A stretch of 64,000 nucleotides of DNA, taken from Sesamum alatum. Taxonomy: Eukaryota; Streptophyta; Magnoliopsida; Lamiales; Pedaliaceae. The notes under the pieces were generated by a model. That model saw only the letters and a list, made by a program, of their open reading frames with translations, had not been told where the DNA came from and made no database searches. This document shows positions 47,234 through 58,579 of this stretch, in pieces; the first letter of the stretch is position 1, and the number at the start of each line of letters is the position of its first letter. The stretch covers positions 7,810,367 to 7,874,366 of the forward strand of contig JACGWO010000012.1 of NCBI GenBank assembly GCA_034509735.1. The letters are read 5' to 3'. Made by a program: the position numbers and the translations under genes.

Positions 47234-49489
47234 TGAAGGACAAGCGGATCCGCACGGGAGCGCGAGCGGAAGCAAGAAAGCTAGAAATTGCGTAAATTTA
47301 AATCAAATTCAAAATACGCGAATCCCAAGGGGTGTACCCTTGGGTGCTCAACCGGACATTCGATGTAGGATGTGTAAATATTAAAACATATATTTAAGCA
47401 CATAGGGCATAGATATATAAATGAAATCAATCAAAGCGTAATAAACCGTTACCTTTGATTATTTAGCGTATGCTCCGGGCTACTTGCGTTGTTCCTTCTC
47501 CAGAATGCTCACGAAATCCAAACGTATGGATTCTCCAAAGGTGATCCACACCACACCGAAGACACACACGTTTGTTCTTACTAGAAAAGAACGGGTTTAA
47601 GAAGGAATTGGTTTAAGAGAAGAACACTATGAATTAGTGCTCTCTTAAACTTACTTTGTTCTTCTTCTTGATTCAAAATCAAGTTTGAAGAAGACACAAG
47701 TGTAAGAGAGGGAGAGGGGCCGAGAGTTTGAGAGAGAGGAGAGGATTTTTGTCTTCTCTTTTTTTTCCTAGAAAAAGATGAATAATGAATCACTTGTGCT
47801 TGGTGTTGTATATTCTAATATATATACATAATTAATGTGATTATTGGAATGTGTCTAGGTTTCATCCAAGGGTCGATGTCTAGATTCATTCCAATCAATC
47901 AACCATCAATTTTCTTCAATCAAGCCTACCAAAATTTATGGTATAATCAAATCATACCAAAAGAGAAGAGCTTGATGTGGAGTTGATTTGTCTCTTTCCA
48001 AAAGAGATAAGATCAACATACCACCTAGCATGAAACATGGCAGATTTTGCTTCTCCAAGGGAGCATGTCGGCCATGTTTAATTAAGGGATAGAAGTCCAA
48101 CTTCCATTCTATTCCAAAATAGGAATTATTTCTCCTCTCGGGTATAATTTAACGGACCGGGTTTTATCGTAATATCCAATTACGACGAATCCAAACATTA
48201 AATCCAATTTAATGTCCATTTAAATTATTCCCCTTGATCTTTTAATTCCAAATTAAAGATAGATTCCAACGTCTCAACGTCTCAACTTTCATATTTAATC
48301 GAAAATCCAATTTACCGATGAAACGAAAGCCCGATACAATATCGGCCCGTCCATCCAATGGACTTTCCCTCTAAGTAATCCAAATTACTTATTTTATCCT
48401 TCGAGATATGACTCCAAGTCGATCTCTCAATCTCCTCGGTGATTTGTGTGTGATCCTTTAGGTTCACCCTCAGCTAGACTTGGGCCCGTGTCCCACAAGG
48501 GCCCGTTACCATGGGTGGCCGTCTAGCAAACGGTCCATGGCACTAGAGACTAGGTGAATTGACGTGAACATTTAGGCGCCAATTCCGTACGGGTACGATC
48601 CTTCCGTCTACCGTCTCCCGGCCTTAGTCTAGGGTATGGAATTGGGCGTCGGTTCCCATCCTAACTAGGCATCTATGCTCTAATTACTCGAGACCACGTA
48701 TGCTTCATTGCGTCGACACAGAAACCATTCCCTGTTTGATCAACCACTGTGGCCACAGCTTTAAACAGCATGACGTGTCTCCGAGTGCATAGGAGATACC
48801 TCTGTCACATACTGACAGGGGATGGATCCTCTTCCTTGGAATCACCGTCCTCGGCTACACATTCCGATTGCACTGGACAAGGGCTTATGATAATCATCTT
48901 ACAGAATGATTACCTCTCGCCAGATCATTAGATACAGCCGTCCTGTGCACGCGACTGCATGATTCCTCAAGTCTGAGGATTACTCCCGTACTATCGCGAA
49001 CCGGGGAAAACCAATCATACCGACGCAAGCCTCCAAGGCTTCCATATGATGATCCCCGCGAGTCAGTCCAGTCGCTCGACCCCAGTCGACCAACCATCAA
49101 GATCGTGTAGGCGTCCACGCCTGTCGCCAATGAAACACGACACTCGTCCAATGAACACGACTTTGACGCAAGTCTCAATAGGACTCTCGATGCCTGTCTC
49201 GAGGTCCTCTCGACTTGGATCATTTCAGACCCAACTCTTAATCAGTTGGTTTCATGACACAATCCAATGCGTAGCCCAATTGCACGAGTTGTTATCCATG
49301 GTCTGCGGGCTTTGTTGCGTTAAAAGTTAAACACCATTTTAACAAATGTAAGATGAGCGCAACAAAGAAGGTACCATTGGTGACGAACACTCATCTTTTT
49401 CATCACATAATAATATTACATTTACATCAAGTTGTCAGATAGGTTACAAATCGCCAAATCTATTGGCTTTCTGGTTACCTATTCTAACA
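47234..49489 (-). repeat. 5' LTR of element 4
   Basis: 2,256 bp, reversed LTR-A. It carries many single-base insertions and deletions relative to the 3' LTR at 36647 (for example near 47870, 48240, 48420 and 49075), so its small open frames are broken where the other LTR copies keep them. Confidence 0.9.
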
Positions 49490-52400
49490 GTTTTATTGTA
49501 ATCTAATTACAACAAGCCCAAAATTAAATCCTATTTAATTCAAGGTCCACTTAAATAATTCCCGTTGATCTTTCTAATACAATCAAAAGATTCAATTTTT
49601 GATTCTCTAGTTTAATCGATAAATCTCATTTACCGATTAAAAATGAGGGCCCGACACAATATCAGTCCGTCCATCCAATGGACAATTCTTAAGTAATCCA
49701 ATTACTTATTATCCTCTTAATTGTCTCTAGGTCAATTTTCTTCACCTCCTCGATGAATTTGTGTGTGACACTTTAGGTTCACCCTCAGCTAGATTTGAGG
49801 TCTGTGTTGAACAGGACCCGTTACCGATGGGTGGCCGTCTAGCAACGGTCCATGGCACTAGAGACTGGGTGAATGTTTGGAGTTAACATTTAGGCGCCAA
49901 TTTCATATTGTTACGGTCCTTCCGTCTACCATCTCCCGGCCTTAGTTTAGGGTATGGAATTGGGCGTTGGTTCCCATCCTTGACTAGGCATCGTTGCTTA
50001 ATACTCGAGACTGCGCATTAGCTGCATTGCATCGACACAGGAAATCATTTCCTGCTCCGATCACCCACTGTGGCCACAGGTTTAAGCAGCATGAACGTGT
50101 CTCCGAGTGCATAGGAGATACTTCTGTCACATACTGACAGGGGACAAATCCTCTTCTTAAAACCCACGGTCCTTGCTACACATTTTGACTGCACTGGACA
50201 AGGCTTATAATGATCATCTTACAGATTTGAAAGAAAATCGGTGGACGTCCCGGAATTGCGCGAATGCGGAAGCGCGATAAAATTAAACATACAAAAATTA
50301 AAAGCATGCTTTTAATTTAAAAGAACACGCTCAAGGGGTGTGTCCTTGAGTTCCCGGCGTTCGGTGTATCTCATGATCATAAAGCATTGTAAAGAAATCA
50401 TGTGAGGCCATAGAGTTGAAAATTAAAGAGGGACGAAAAAAAGTTAAAACGAGACCTACCATTGTCGTTTTCGTCTTCAACGGGCCTACTCGTGTTGTTC
50501 CCTGTTTGCACCGAGATCTCGTTTCTTGAGACCCTCCAAATCGTGACACACGATCCACCCACGTATCTTGCACGTCGTGCTAGCAAACGAACAAGTGTGT
50601 ATAATTTTTTTTGGAGTGGATGAATCAACAACACGTTATCAATTAACGGTATTGATTCATCTAAGTTCTAATGTTCCAAGAACAAAAGAACTAAGAAAAA
50701 TATTTTCTTGTTAGAGAGAGAGGGGGCGGACGAGAGGTGAGGAGGGGAGAGATGAGTGTGTGTTGTGTGTGTTTTTTCAAGAATCATCATCCTCCAATTG
50801 TTGGAGGCTAGAGTTTATATAGAGGAGGAGTTTAATCCTCTTTAAACTCCAACTCTAAGAACTCTAATTAGACTAGGATTTTGACTAGTCAAAGGTCCTA
50901 GTCAAACTAGTGTTTGACCTAGTTCAAACGAATCCTAGCCTTCCATCTCCCCTTTCCATCTGAACCGTTATTTTTTAATTTAATGGAATATTTAAATCCC
51001 ATTAATATTCCAAAAGGCTAAAAGAATAAATATAATAATAAATAAATATTAATATTTATTTAAGCCCATTAAATCAACCCTTTAATAAATCTATATATTA
51101 ATTTATTCCCTTTATCAAATAGAAGAATTAATTTCTTCAAGAAAATATAGGACCCAATTAAATCTAATTTAATCATTCCTTTACTCCAATATTTAATTCC
51201 AAATTAAATACTAAGTGTGTGTGGATAGTGTGTGACTCTTTAGGTTCACCTTTCAGCTAGACTTGGTCCGATTCCTAGAATCCGCCCAGTTACCATGGGT
51301 GGCCATCTAGCAACGGTCCAGGCATTAGAGACTAGGTGAAATATTCGGGATGATCATTTAGGCTCTAACAGTACACTTGTCCTTCTGTCTTCGGTCTCAT
51401 CACTGTAGAGTTTAGGGCACGGAAAAAGCAGGTACCCCCATTTTGGACCTAGTGTCGGTCTGTCCTTACTAAACGCCGCAAGGGAAACTTTCCCTTTTGT
51501 TCAGTTACTGTGGCCAGATTTCAGGGACAAGATACAGAGCATACATGAGACTCAACTGTCAATGCCTTTTGACAGGAGACAGATCTTTCTTGGAAACTAC
51601 TGTCACTTTGTGGTCACGCCGAGCTGCACTAGACATGGCTTATGACTACTCAAGAGTTTATTTTGGCAATCTCTCACCATATCTAAGATACAGATCCTGA
51701 TGCCACAGGTAAACTCAGCAGTTCTCAAGTCAAAGGACTTGGCCTTGTACCGTTGGAACCGGGAATACACGTCATACCTTGCTGACCATACTCAAGGTCC
51801 CCTCCGTAGAGACGGTCCCGCGAGTCACCTCAGTCAGCTGCTTCCTAGCATGCTGACCCACTAACACTTGCTTAGACGACCTTCATCACCCGTCGATGAA
51901 ATACGACAGCAGATGCTTAGTGCAAGTCTCAAAGGAATCCCGTACCCATTTTCGGGATTCCTTGACTTGGAGATTTCCGAACTGATTCGGTGAGACTGAT
52001 TTCATGGACCTACCTCAACCGTAGTCCCAGTCCCCGGAATCGTTTCTCAGTCCGTGGGCTTTGTTTGCGTTAGTGAACAGAAATGTAAATGCAGATAAGT
52101 GAACGTAAACAAAGTATTGCCATATGAAATTTTCACTTCTTTATTCATAAATGTTTTTATTCAAATACCAAAAAAATTGTCTAGACATAGGTTACATATT
52201 CCTTGCCAAAATTGGCTTACATGGTCACCTATTCTAACAAGAATGACCCCCTCTCGCCAGATCTAAGATACAATTATCATGTGCACATGACTGCCATGGT
52301 TCCGCCAAGTCTGAGGACACTCCGTACTATCAGAGCTGGGGAGAATCCAATCAGACCAATCAAGCCTCGAAGGCTTCCATATGATGATCCCCGCAAGTCA

Positions 52401-52825
52401 GTCCAGTTAGTTCGATCCTAGTCGACCAACTCACCAAGATCATATATGTATCCCATGCCTGTCGCCGATGAAACACGACACTCATCTAATGAATATGAAT
52501 CTTAGTGCAAGTCTCTATAGAACTCTCGATGCCCTGTCTCGAGGTCCCTCAATTGGGAACGTTTCAGACCCAAACCTTTATCAGTTGGTTTCATAACCAC
52601 CATCCAATGCGTGGCCCAACTGCATGAGTTGTTAATCCGTGGTCTGTGGGCTTTACTGTGATATATGTTAATACAGTATTTAACATACGAAAATGAGCAC
52701 AACAAAGAAACTACTAATGGTTAATGAACACTATTTTATTCATTACATAATATTACATTACATCAAATTGTTAAATAGGTTGTAAAATGCCAAACCTATT
52801 GGCTTTCTGGTCACCTAGTCTAACA
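49490..52825 (-). repeat. Partial 3' LTR of element 6, with nested LTR-B
   Basis: Begins in mid-LTR (GTTTTATTGTAATC) right against element 4, runs to 50227, resumes at 52240 after the nested LTR-B and ends CACCTAGTCTAACA at 52825, followed by reversed purine tract ATCTCCCACTTGACC. The outer part of the LTR is not on the other side of element 4. Confidence 0.82.
50228..52239 (-). mobile_element. Nested solo LTR-B
   Basis: 2,012 bp from reversed end TGAAAGAAAATCGG to reversed start CACCTATTCTAACA. TSD AGATT (50223-50227) and AGAAT (52240-52244) differ at one base; the LTR-A consensus at this place is AGAAT, so the left copy mutated. Confidence 0.88.
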
Positions 52826-55274
52826 ATCTCCCACTTGACCTAATGCCAATCCATCTTATCCAGATGCTGAGTATGGGCAACTTGCGATACGGGCTTAGTA
52901 AGTGGATTCTGCTATGTTTTCGGCCAAGCTGACTTGGTCTATCCGAACGTCACCTCTGCTAACCATCTCTATGACCAGATGATAGTGTCTAAGAATATGC
53001 TTAGATTGATAATGAGATCTCTGGTTCCTTTGCTTTGCGCTATTGCCCCTATTTTTATCGTAAAAGATAACTACTGTTCCCAATGTTAGGCACTACACCC
53101 AACCCTTGGATGTAGCTCATCATCCAAACCGTTTCCCTAGCACCTTCCGAAGCTGCTATGTATTCAGACTTTGAAGTGCAGTCCACCATGGTAGCCTGCT
53201 TGAAACTCTTCCAAGAAAACCATGCCACCATTTAGTCTGAACACGAAACTAGACCGAGACTTGGCATCGTCGTCATCCGACTGGAAGCTAGCGTCGCTAT
53301 AGCCTTCCAGTATCAATTCTCCACTACGTTAGATCAAGAACATTGTCTTTAGTCCTTTTCAGGTACTTGAGGATAGTCTTGACCGCACTCTAGTATGCCA
53401 CCCCGGCACACCCCTGATATCGACTTGTCACGCTCAAAGAAAAAGCCACGTCAGGTCTAGTGCACTGGACACCGTACTGAATGCTTCCTACAAATGAAGC
53501 ATAGGGTATGTCCAACATACTTTTAAGCTCCTCATCAAATCTTACGAGACTGCTTTTTGGACAGCTTAATTCTATGCCTCATAAGAAGGAATCCTCGTTT
53601 TGAGTTCTCCGTCTTTAATCTCTTCAAGACCTTTCTCAATATACGAGGACTGGGCCATTCGTAACATCCTTCTAAATCTATCCCTTTAGATCTTAATGCC
53701 AAGTATCTAGGATGCCTCGCCCATATCCTTCATGAAAAATCTGTGTTGACAACCAAGCTTTAGTGGTTCCCAACATCTTTAGCATCAATCCAAGAAGCAA
53801 GGTTATCATCCACGTAAAGCACTAGGAATACAACAGAGCTCCCACTGATCTTCTTGTATACATAAGGATCAAACTCATTCTTGATGAAATCATAATCCCC
53901 GTATGGCTTCATATCAAAACGTATGTTTCCAGCTTCGGGAAGCTTGTTTTGAGGCCATAGATGGAGATTTGGAGATGTCAGACCTTTTGCTCTTCTCCAA
54001 CAGATGTGAAACCTCCGGTTGATCCATTATAGATCTCTTCCTCTACAAAACCGTTGAGTAAGGTGGTTTTCACGTCCATTTCCATATTTCATAGTAGGTT
54101 TCCTCAAAAACCGTCCCTCGTCGTTTAGTATAACCTTTCGCCACAAAGCCTTGCTTTTTGAAGGTTGTAACCTCCCATCAGCTCCAAGCTTACATTTGTA
54201 GATCTATTTACACCCTACGGGTTTTACTCCTTCGGGTGGGCTCCACTAGGGTCCCCAAACCAGATTTGCCACCCATTTGAGTCTATTTCGGATTTTCTGG
54301 CCTCAAGCCACTTGGCCGAATCGATGTCCGGATGTCGCTTCTCCCTACGTGTTTGAATCATTATCCAATTGACCGGTCAGGCCCAGAAAAACCAGTATTC
54401 TATCATTGTGGTTGGGATAGTCCGGCCGACCTACGAAAGACTGGAACATTATCGGTGGAAAATACAAGCTCAAATGTCATTGTTTGTCTCATGGGGCACC
54501 TCACTTGATTTCTTAAGGAGTACCTCATTCACGTTGATTATCCGATGGAAAATCCTTTTTTTAAGAACACTGCGTTTTGCGAGACAAAAACTTTTATCTC
54601 GGAGGGATCATAGAAATTTATACCGGCAGTTTCTGCAGATATCCAAGAAACCTGCATAAACTAGACCTGGAGTCCAGTTTTATCTCCCACTAATCTCTTG
54701 ATGTATACGGCGCAGCCCACACTTTCAAGTATTTGTAGGAGGCAGGCTTGCCATGCCATATCTCATATGGCGTCTGGGATATCTTGCTTAAGATGGTGAC
54801 ATATTCAAAAGTTTGGCCGCCATCTCAAGAGCATATCTTCAGAAGGACAAGGGGAGTTCGGTAAAACTCATCATGGATCGAACCATGTCCAATAAGGTCC
54901 CATTCCTCCTTTTAGACACACCATTCAACTGTCGTGTTCCAGGAGGAGTCCACTGAGAGAGAATTCCATTCTCTTTAAGATAATCAGTTGAATTCGCCAC
55001 TTAAATACTCTCCACCTCGGTTCTCACCGAAGGGCTTTGATCTTACGACCCGTTTTGGTTCTCTACTTCAAGTCTGGTATTCCTTAAACCTTCCAAAGAC
55101 TTCAGAGTTATACCTCATCAGGGAAACATAACCATACAATGACTGATCATCGGTAAAAGTTATGAAGTCTGAGTACCTACCTCTAGCTTGAGTATTTAAT
55201 GGACCACAGACGTCTGTATAGATTAAACCCAACAGACCGTTGCCTAGCGTGCTTTGTCCAACAAAGAGTTTCTT
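52826..55274 (-). pseudogene. Copia integrase, RT and RNase H of element 6, heavily broken
   Basis: The sequence aligns along its length to pol of element 4 but no frame stays open for more than about 100 codons. Recognisable pieces: RNase H about 52900-53330, RT about 53330-54290 (YVDD near 53812, then out of frame), and integrase DLIYTDVCGP-like and NTQARG segments at 55230-55150. The upstream integrase zinc finger is on the other side of the organelle-like insertion, at 61975 onward. Confidence 0.75.
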
Positions 55275-56107
55275 GAGCTGAAGTAACTGAAAAATAGTAG
55301 AATAATCCACTCCAGCTGAGCTATAAAGATCCCTCTCCTGCCTCAGGATTGGAATCATAAACTCGAGATCGATCTTTTCACTTTCACTAATAGGAAATGT
55401 ATTAAAAAATCCATGAGATGCTTCCAATCGCTGCAGCTGCTTGCCTAAGGTAGCCCAGACTCAAGGCTTTGTCTCCCAATAGAAAGCGGCCTATTCCTAT
55501 TAGGGTTTTCGCACATCGGAGACAGGCCACTGATAGAAGGTCTTCATCCACGGTGATGGTATGTAGTCAATAGTAGTCACCGGCATAATCTCCTCAGCGC
55601 ACACTGATGCCTTCGAGAAAAGCTGTAGCATCGCTGCGTAAAATGACTGTGGTGGAGAGGGCCCCTAGACTGTTAGCTCGCCTGCGCCCAGTACTCTTTC
55701 ACTTTATGGCTAGCCCTATTCTTTTTGCTAAAATCCTTATTTGACTAAGCTTGAAAACATTAGCTTGATTGAACTGCTTTTGACGTACTTGCAGGATATA
55801 GTGAAACTGCCTCTCCTCCTGCTTCTATCAAAGCTTGCTCTATTTGAATCCCCTTTTCAAGTGGGAAGCCTTCGTTAAAGTGCTTATGACTGACCTGGCA
55901 CGGGGCTGCTGGCAGAGAAGCTAACAATGGATTGTAAGAGAAATGCCAAAAGAGATGGAATTGAAAGGCTTACCACTATAGAATGAACTCCCGAGCGCGA
56001 AGTGAACGGCACACAATCGACAAAGCCTTTCCTAATGCAAAAAAAAAAGAATTTGACGATCTGATTCTGGAGGAGAATACATGTCCACGGGATTTTCTCA
56101 ATATCTT

Positions 56108-56215
56108 ATTTCTAGAGGCACTGTTCATCAGAGATCTTTTGCGTATACTCCTTGAATAGCTAAGAGGAAAAATAGATACTTATTGGAAACGATTAGAGCT
56201 ATGATGCATAGAAAG
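56108..56215 (+). pseudogene. Copia integrase fragment inside the organelle-like block
   Basis: The plus frame reads HQRSFAYTP, a stop, then AKRKNRYLLETIRAMM, a strong match to the conserved copia integrase region with the third catalytic residue (YTPQQNG followed by ERKNRHLLE in typical copies). A small deletion has removed part of the QQNG segment. It is on the opposite strand and from another copia lineage than element 6, whose equivalent reads GVSERNRTLLD-like. Retroelement scraps are common in plant mitochondrial DNA. Confidence 0.65.
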
Positions 56216-56888
56216 CTCTAGAACGAATCTGGTGGGTTGGGATTCTTCATTGGTCTACTCATCGCCGCACCCCACCGCCCGCTGCCCAGACTCAGATTCT
56301 TTCTTATCCCGCTATGGGCTTTGATGCTTACGCGCGCCTTAGCACGCGGAATATGAGTCCTCACTGACCTGAGCGATTTCGATCACCTAGCAGGCCTTTT
56401 ATTTGGTAGGTAAGATCGCCAAAGCGTATCATCTGATTTGGTCAATTACATATTCTAAATGAATAGAATCCCATCCCCTACGACAAGGTGAATACCCGTA
56501 AGTGAGTTCGCGCCTCCGCTTTCCGCAACCGTAACCATTTGTTCATTCCGATTTATCTGATATCAAGCTGATGACACAAGAAAGGATAGCTTCTTACAAT
56601 GAAGATAGTCCGGACCTTCCATAGCTTTTTCATTCTGCCTGGAAGGCATTGGAAGTTGTCTGCGAGTCCTGATAGAAGACCCTGTCCCTGCCTTATGAAC
56701 ATTGATTGCTCTCGAGTAGCTGAATTGAAGGAGAAGAAAAAGCTCTTCTTTCTTCACAAAAAAGCGATCGAGATCTAACGCAGTATAATGATAACGTATT
56801 ATCTGGTTAGTTCCTTTTGTATTCCAAATAAAAAAAAAATATCTCTATTTTCTGAACACTATGACTGGACTTTTATGAAAAAAAGAAA

Positions 56889-56934
56889 AGCCCCTTATCG
56901 GATTTGAACCGATGAACTTACGCCTTACCATGGC
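56889..56934 (-). pseudogene. 3' half of plastid-type tRNA-Thr (GGU)
   Basis: Read on the minus strand: anticodon arm GCCATGGTAAGGCG with anticodon GGT, T arm ATCGGTTCAAATCCGAT and acceptor end AAGGGGC. One base is inserted between the anticodon arm and the T arm. The 5' half (D arm and acceptor 5' strand) is replaced by unrelated sequence, so this is not a functional tRNA. The 3' flank also looks plastid-like. Confidence 0.7.
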
Positions 56935-57539
56935 TTAACTTCCTATATGGCCCAGCAGGCTCAATCCGTACAACTCTTAGCTCTCTCCCATGTCTAGGAA
57001 AAAGGCATGATCAGGGCGCGGGATTTTACTTCTACCAGCACGGGCCTTTTTCGAGATATGGGTAATCCTTAGTATACTAAGAAAAACTCTGTTTAGTGGG
57101 TCTGAAACAAAACCAAAACGAGTTAACCCAGGTACGACCCCAATCTCGGACAGGCCACGGCTTATTCTATTGGCTTCAAAGCCAGTGAAATTAATGTATT
57201 ACAAAGGTCTTCTTGCGCCTCATCTTGTCCTTGTTCATCTGAGTAGGTGCTCAAATTCAGCATCATTTGCCACCAAATCATCGTAGAAGCAAGCTAACTT
57301 TTTTTAAAAAGCAGGGCTGGTGGAATATTTCAACAACTTCCCGATTAGATCTTCGTAGTTCCGACCCGATTGAAAGTGCTCAGTTAGAATCCGATTCAGT
57401 CAGTAAGTACCCCGGTTCAGAAGAGGCGGTTTAAGCTTACAGGAGAGGGTAATACTCTTCACCGATCGCCAAAGTAAGTCTTGTGTTTCCATTCCGCCGG
57501 TGGAAGGATTTCTTTCTGAGCACCCACCCCTTTCTTTTC

Positions 57540-57929
57540 TTACACACCTGGATGGTGGTTTGGGGATTTGAACTCGGTGAGCTTCTCCGGAAGAAGTGTT
57601 GAATGATACCAGTCCATGAGAAGTTTATTAGGTGAATTTTTGATAATGAGTTGGTGGATCTTGGGTACTCTGGGAGCAAATTTACATGGAGTAGGGACGC
57701 TGTGAGAGACACGCTCCAACACCTGTAGCGTTGTGATCGGCCTCCTCAACTGTGTATCGATCGAAAGGGAGGGCGCACAGCCCCCAACCAAGGGAGTGCT
57801 TACGTCCAGTATGTCCCCCCTTATTCCCGACATGCTATGGTGCCCCAGGGCGGGTAGGAGCGGTCGAGTCCGTAGCGCCGCGGCAGCAACAGCCGCGTCC
57901 GGATCTGATCTATTTACTCGGCAATTCAT
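57540..57929 (-). other. Open frame of 129 codons in the organelle-like block, unidentified
   Basis: The longest frame in the insertion. It reads KFAPRVPKIHQLIIKN and NSPNKLLMDWYHSTLLPE in its C-terminal half and is Ala/Pro-rich near the start. I recognise no domain; the plus strand is also partly open here (57733-58021). It may be a mitochondrial chimeric open frame or chance. Confidence 0.25.
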
Positions 57930-58505
57930 CCGGTGACTTCACGGTCGCCAAAGAAGCCCCAAGAAGCATCAAACATTTCCGATTGAGATCCATGGCAGCA
58001 ACTCTTAAGCGTAGAAGTTGAGACTAAGACTAAGTCATCGGTCGTTGCCGGGGATTGATTTCCTACTTCCAGCTGAATGAGGGCCACACAGCCGTAAACC
58101 CTTGCTGGAAGTGCTTTCGCTTAAAAAAAGCTCCTGGTCTTTCGTTCGCTATTCGAATTCTGGACCAGTAGAAATGTACGAAAGGTGGTCTTGTCCTTTT
58201 CTTTCCAACTAGTAGCTTAGTAGCTTCGTCGGTTGATCTCTCCTCTTCCCGGCCGGCTGTGACTCGTATCGTCCAGACAACGACTATCGATTCGCTTCTT
58301 CCGCTTTTTTCTGACCTTGAGTTGAGGAAATTGGCTAGGACAAAGTCTCCTTCATTCAAATGAAAGGATGGAAATGAAAAAGGGAATAGAAGTAGGCATC
58401 GCAGCTCTTAGCAATAAGGAAAGGCAATGAAATGGTTTAAAGATGTGTATTGGGGGTACAAAAAGAATCCTTTTTCTTTACAGTCGTATCTACTGTGATA
58501 AGAAA

Positions 58506-58579
58506 GCGTTCTTTAGTTCAGTTCGGTAGAACGTGGGTCTCCAAAACCGATGTCGTAGGTTCAAATCCTACAGAGCGTG
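58506..58579 (+). tRNA. tRNA-Trp (CCA), plastid-type, probably non-functional nuclear copy
   Basis: It matches the plastid-derived trnW of plant mitochondria: D arm AGTTCAGTTCGGTAGAAC, anticodon loop with TCCAAAA (anticodon CCA), T arm GTAGGTTCAAATCCTAC and acceptor ends GCGTTCT / AGAGCGT. One extra T lies between acceptor and D arm and one C is missing in the anticodon stem (AAAACCGATG where AAAACCCGATG is usual). In plants this organelle tRNA decodes Trp in plastids and often mitochondria. Organelle promoters are absent in the nucleus, so expression is unlikely. Confidence 0.8.

Larger units (their letters stand above)
36647..49489 (-). mobile_element. Ty1-copia element 4 (LTR-A type), most complete copy
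   Basis: Both LTRs, PBS, complete leader, gag, protease, integrase, RT, RNase H and purine tract are present on the minus strand; an LTR-B element is nested in the leader. Flanks do not match: CTAAC at 36642-36646 but GTTTT at 49490-49494, with an older reversed LTR-A on the right only. It is therefore not a simple insertion. Coding regions carry frameshifts and stops. Confidence 0.9.

Noticed and set aside
58506..58579. Direct plastid insertion (NUPT) as the source of 55275-61974
   Set aside because: The tRNA-Trp is plastid-type, but the flanks are not petG or trnP and the rest does not read as plastid genes. Plastid-type trnW is normal in plant mitochondria.
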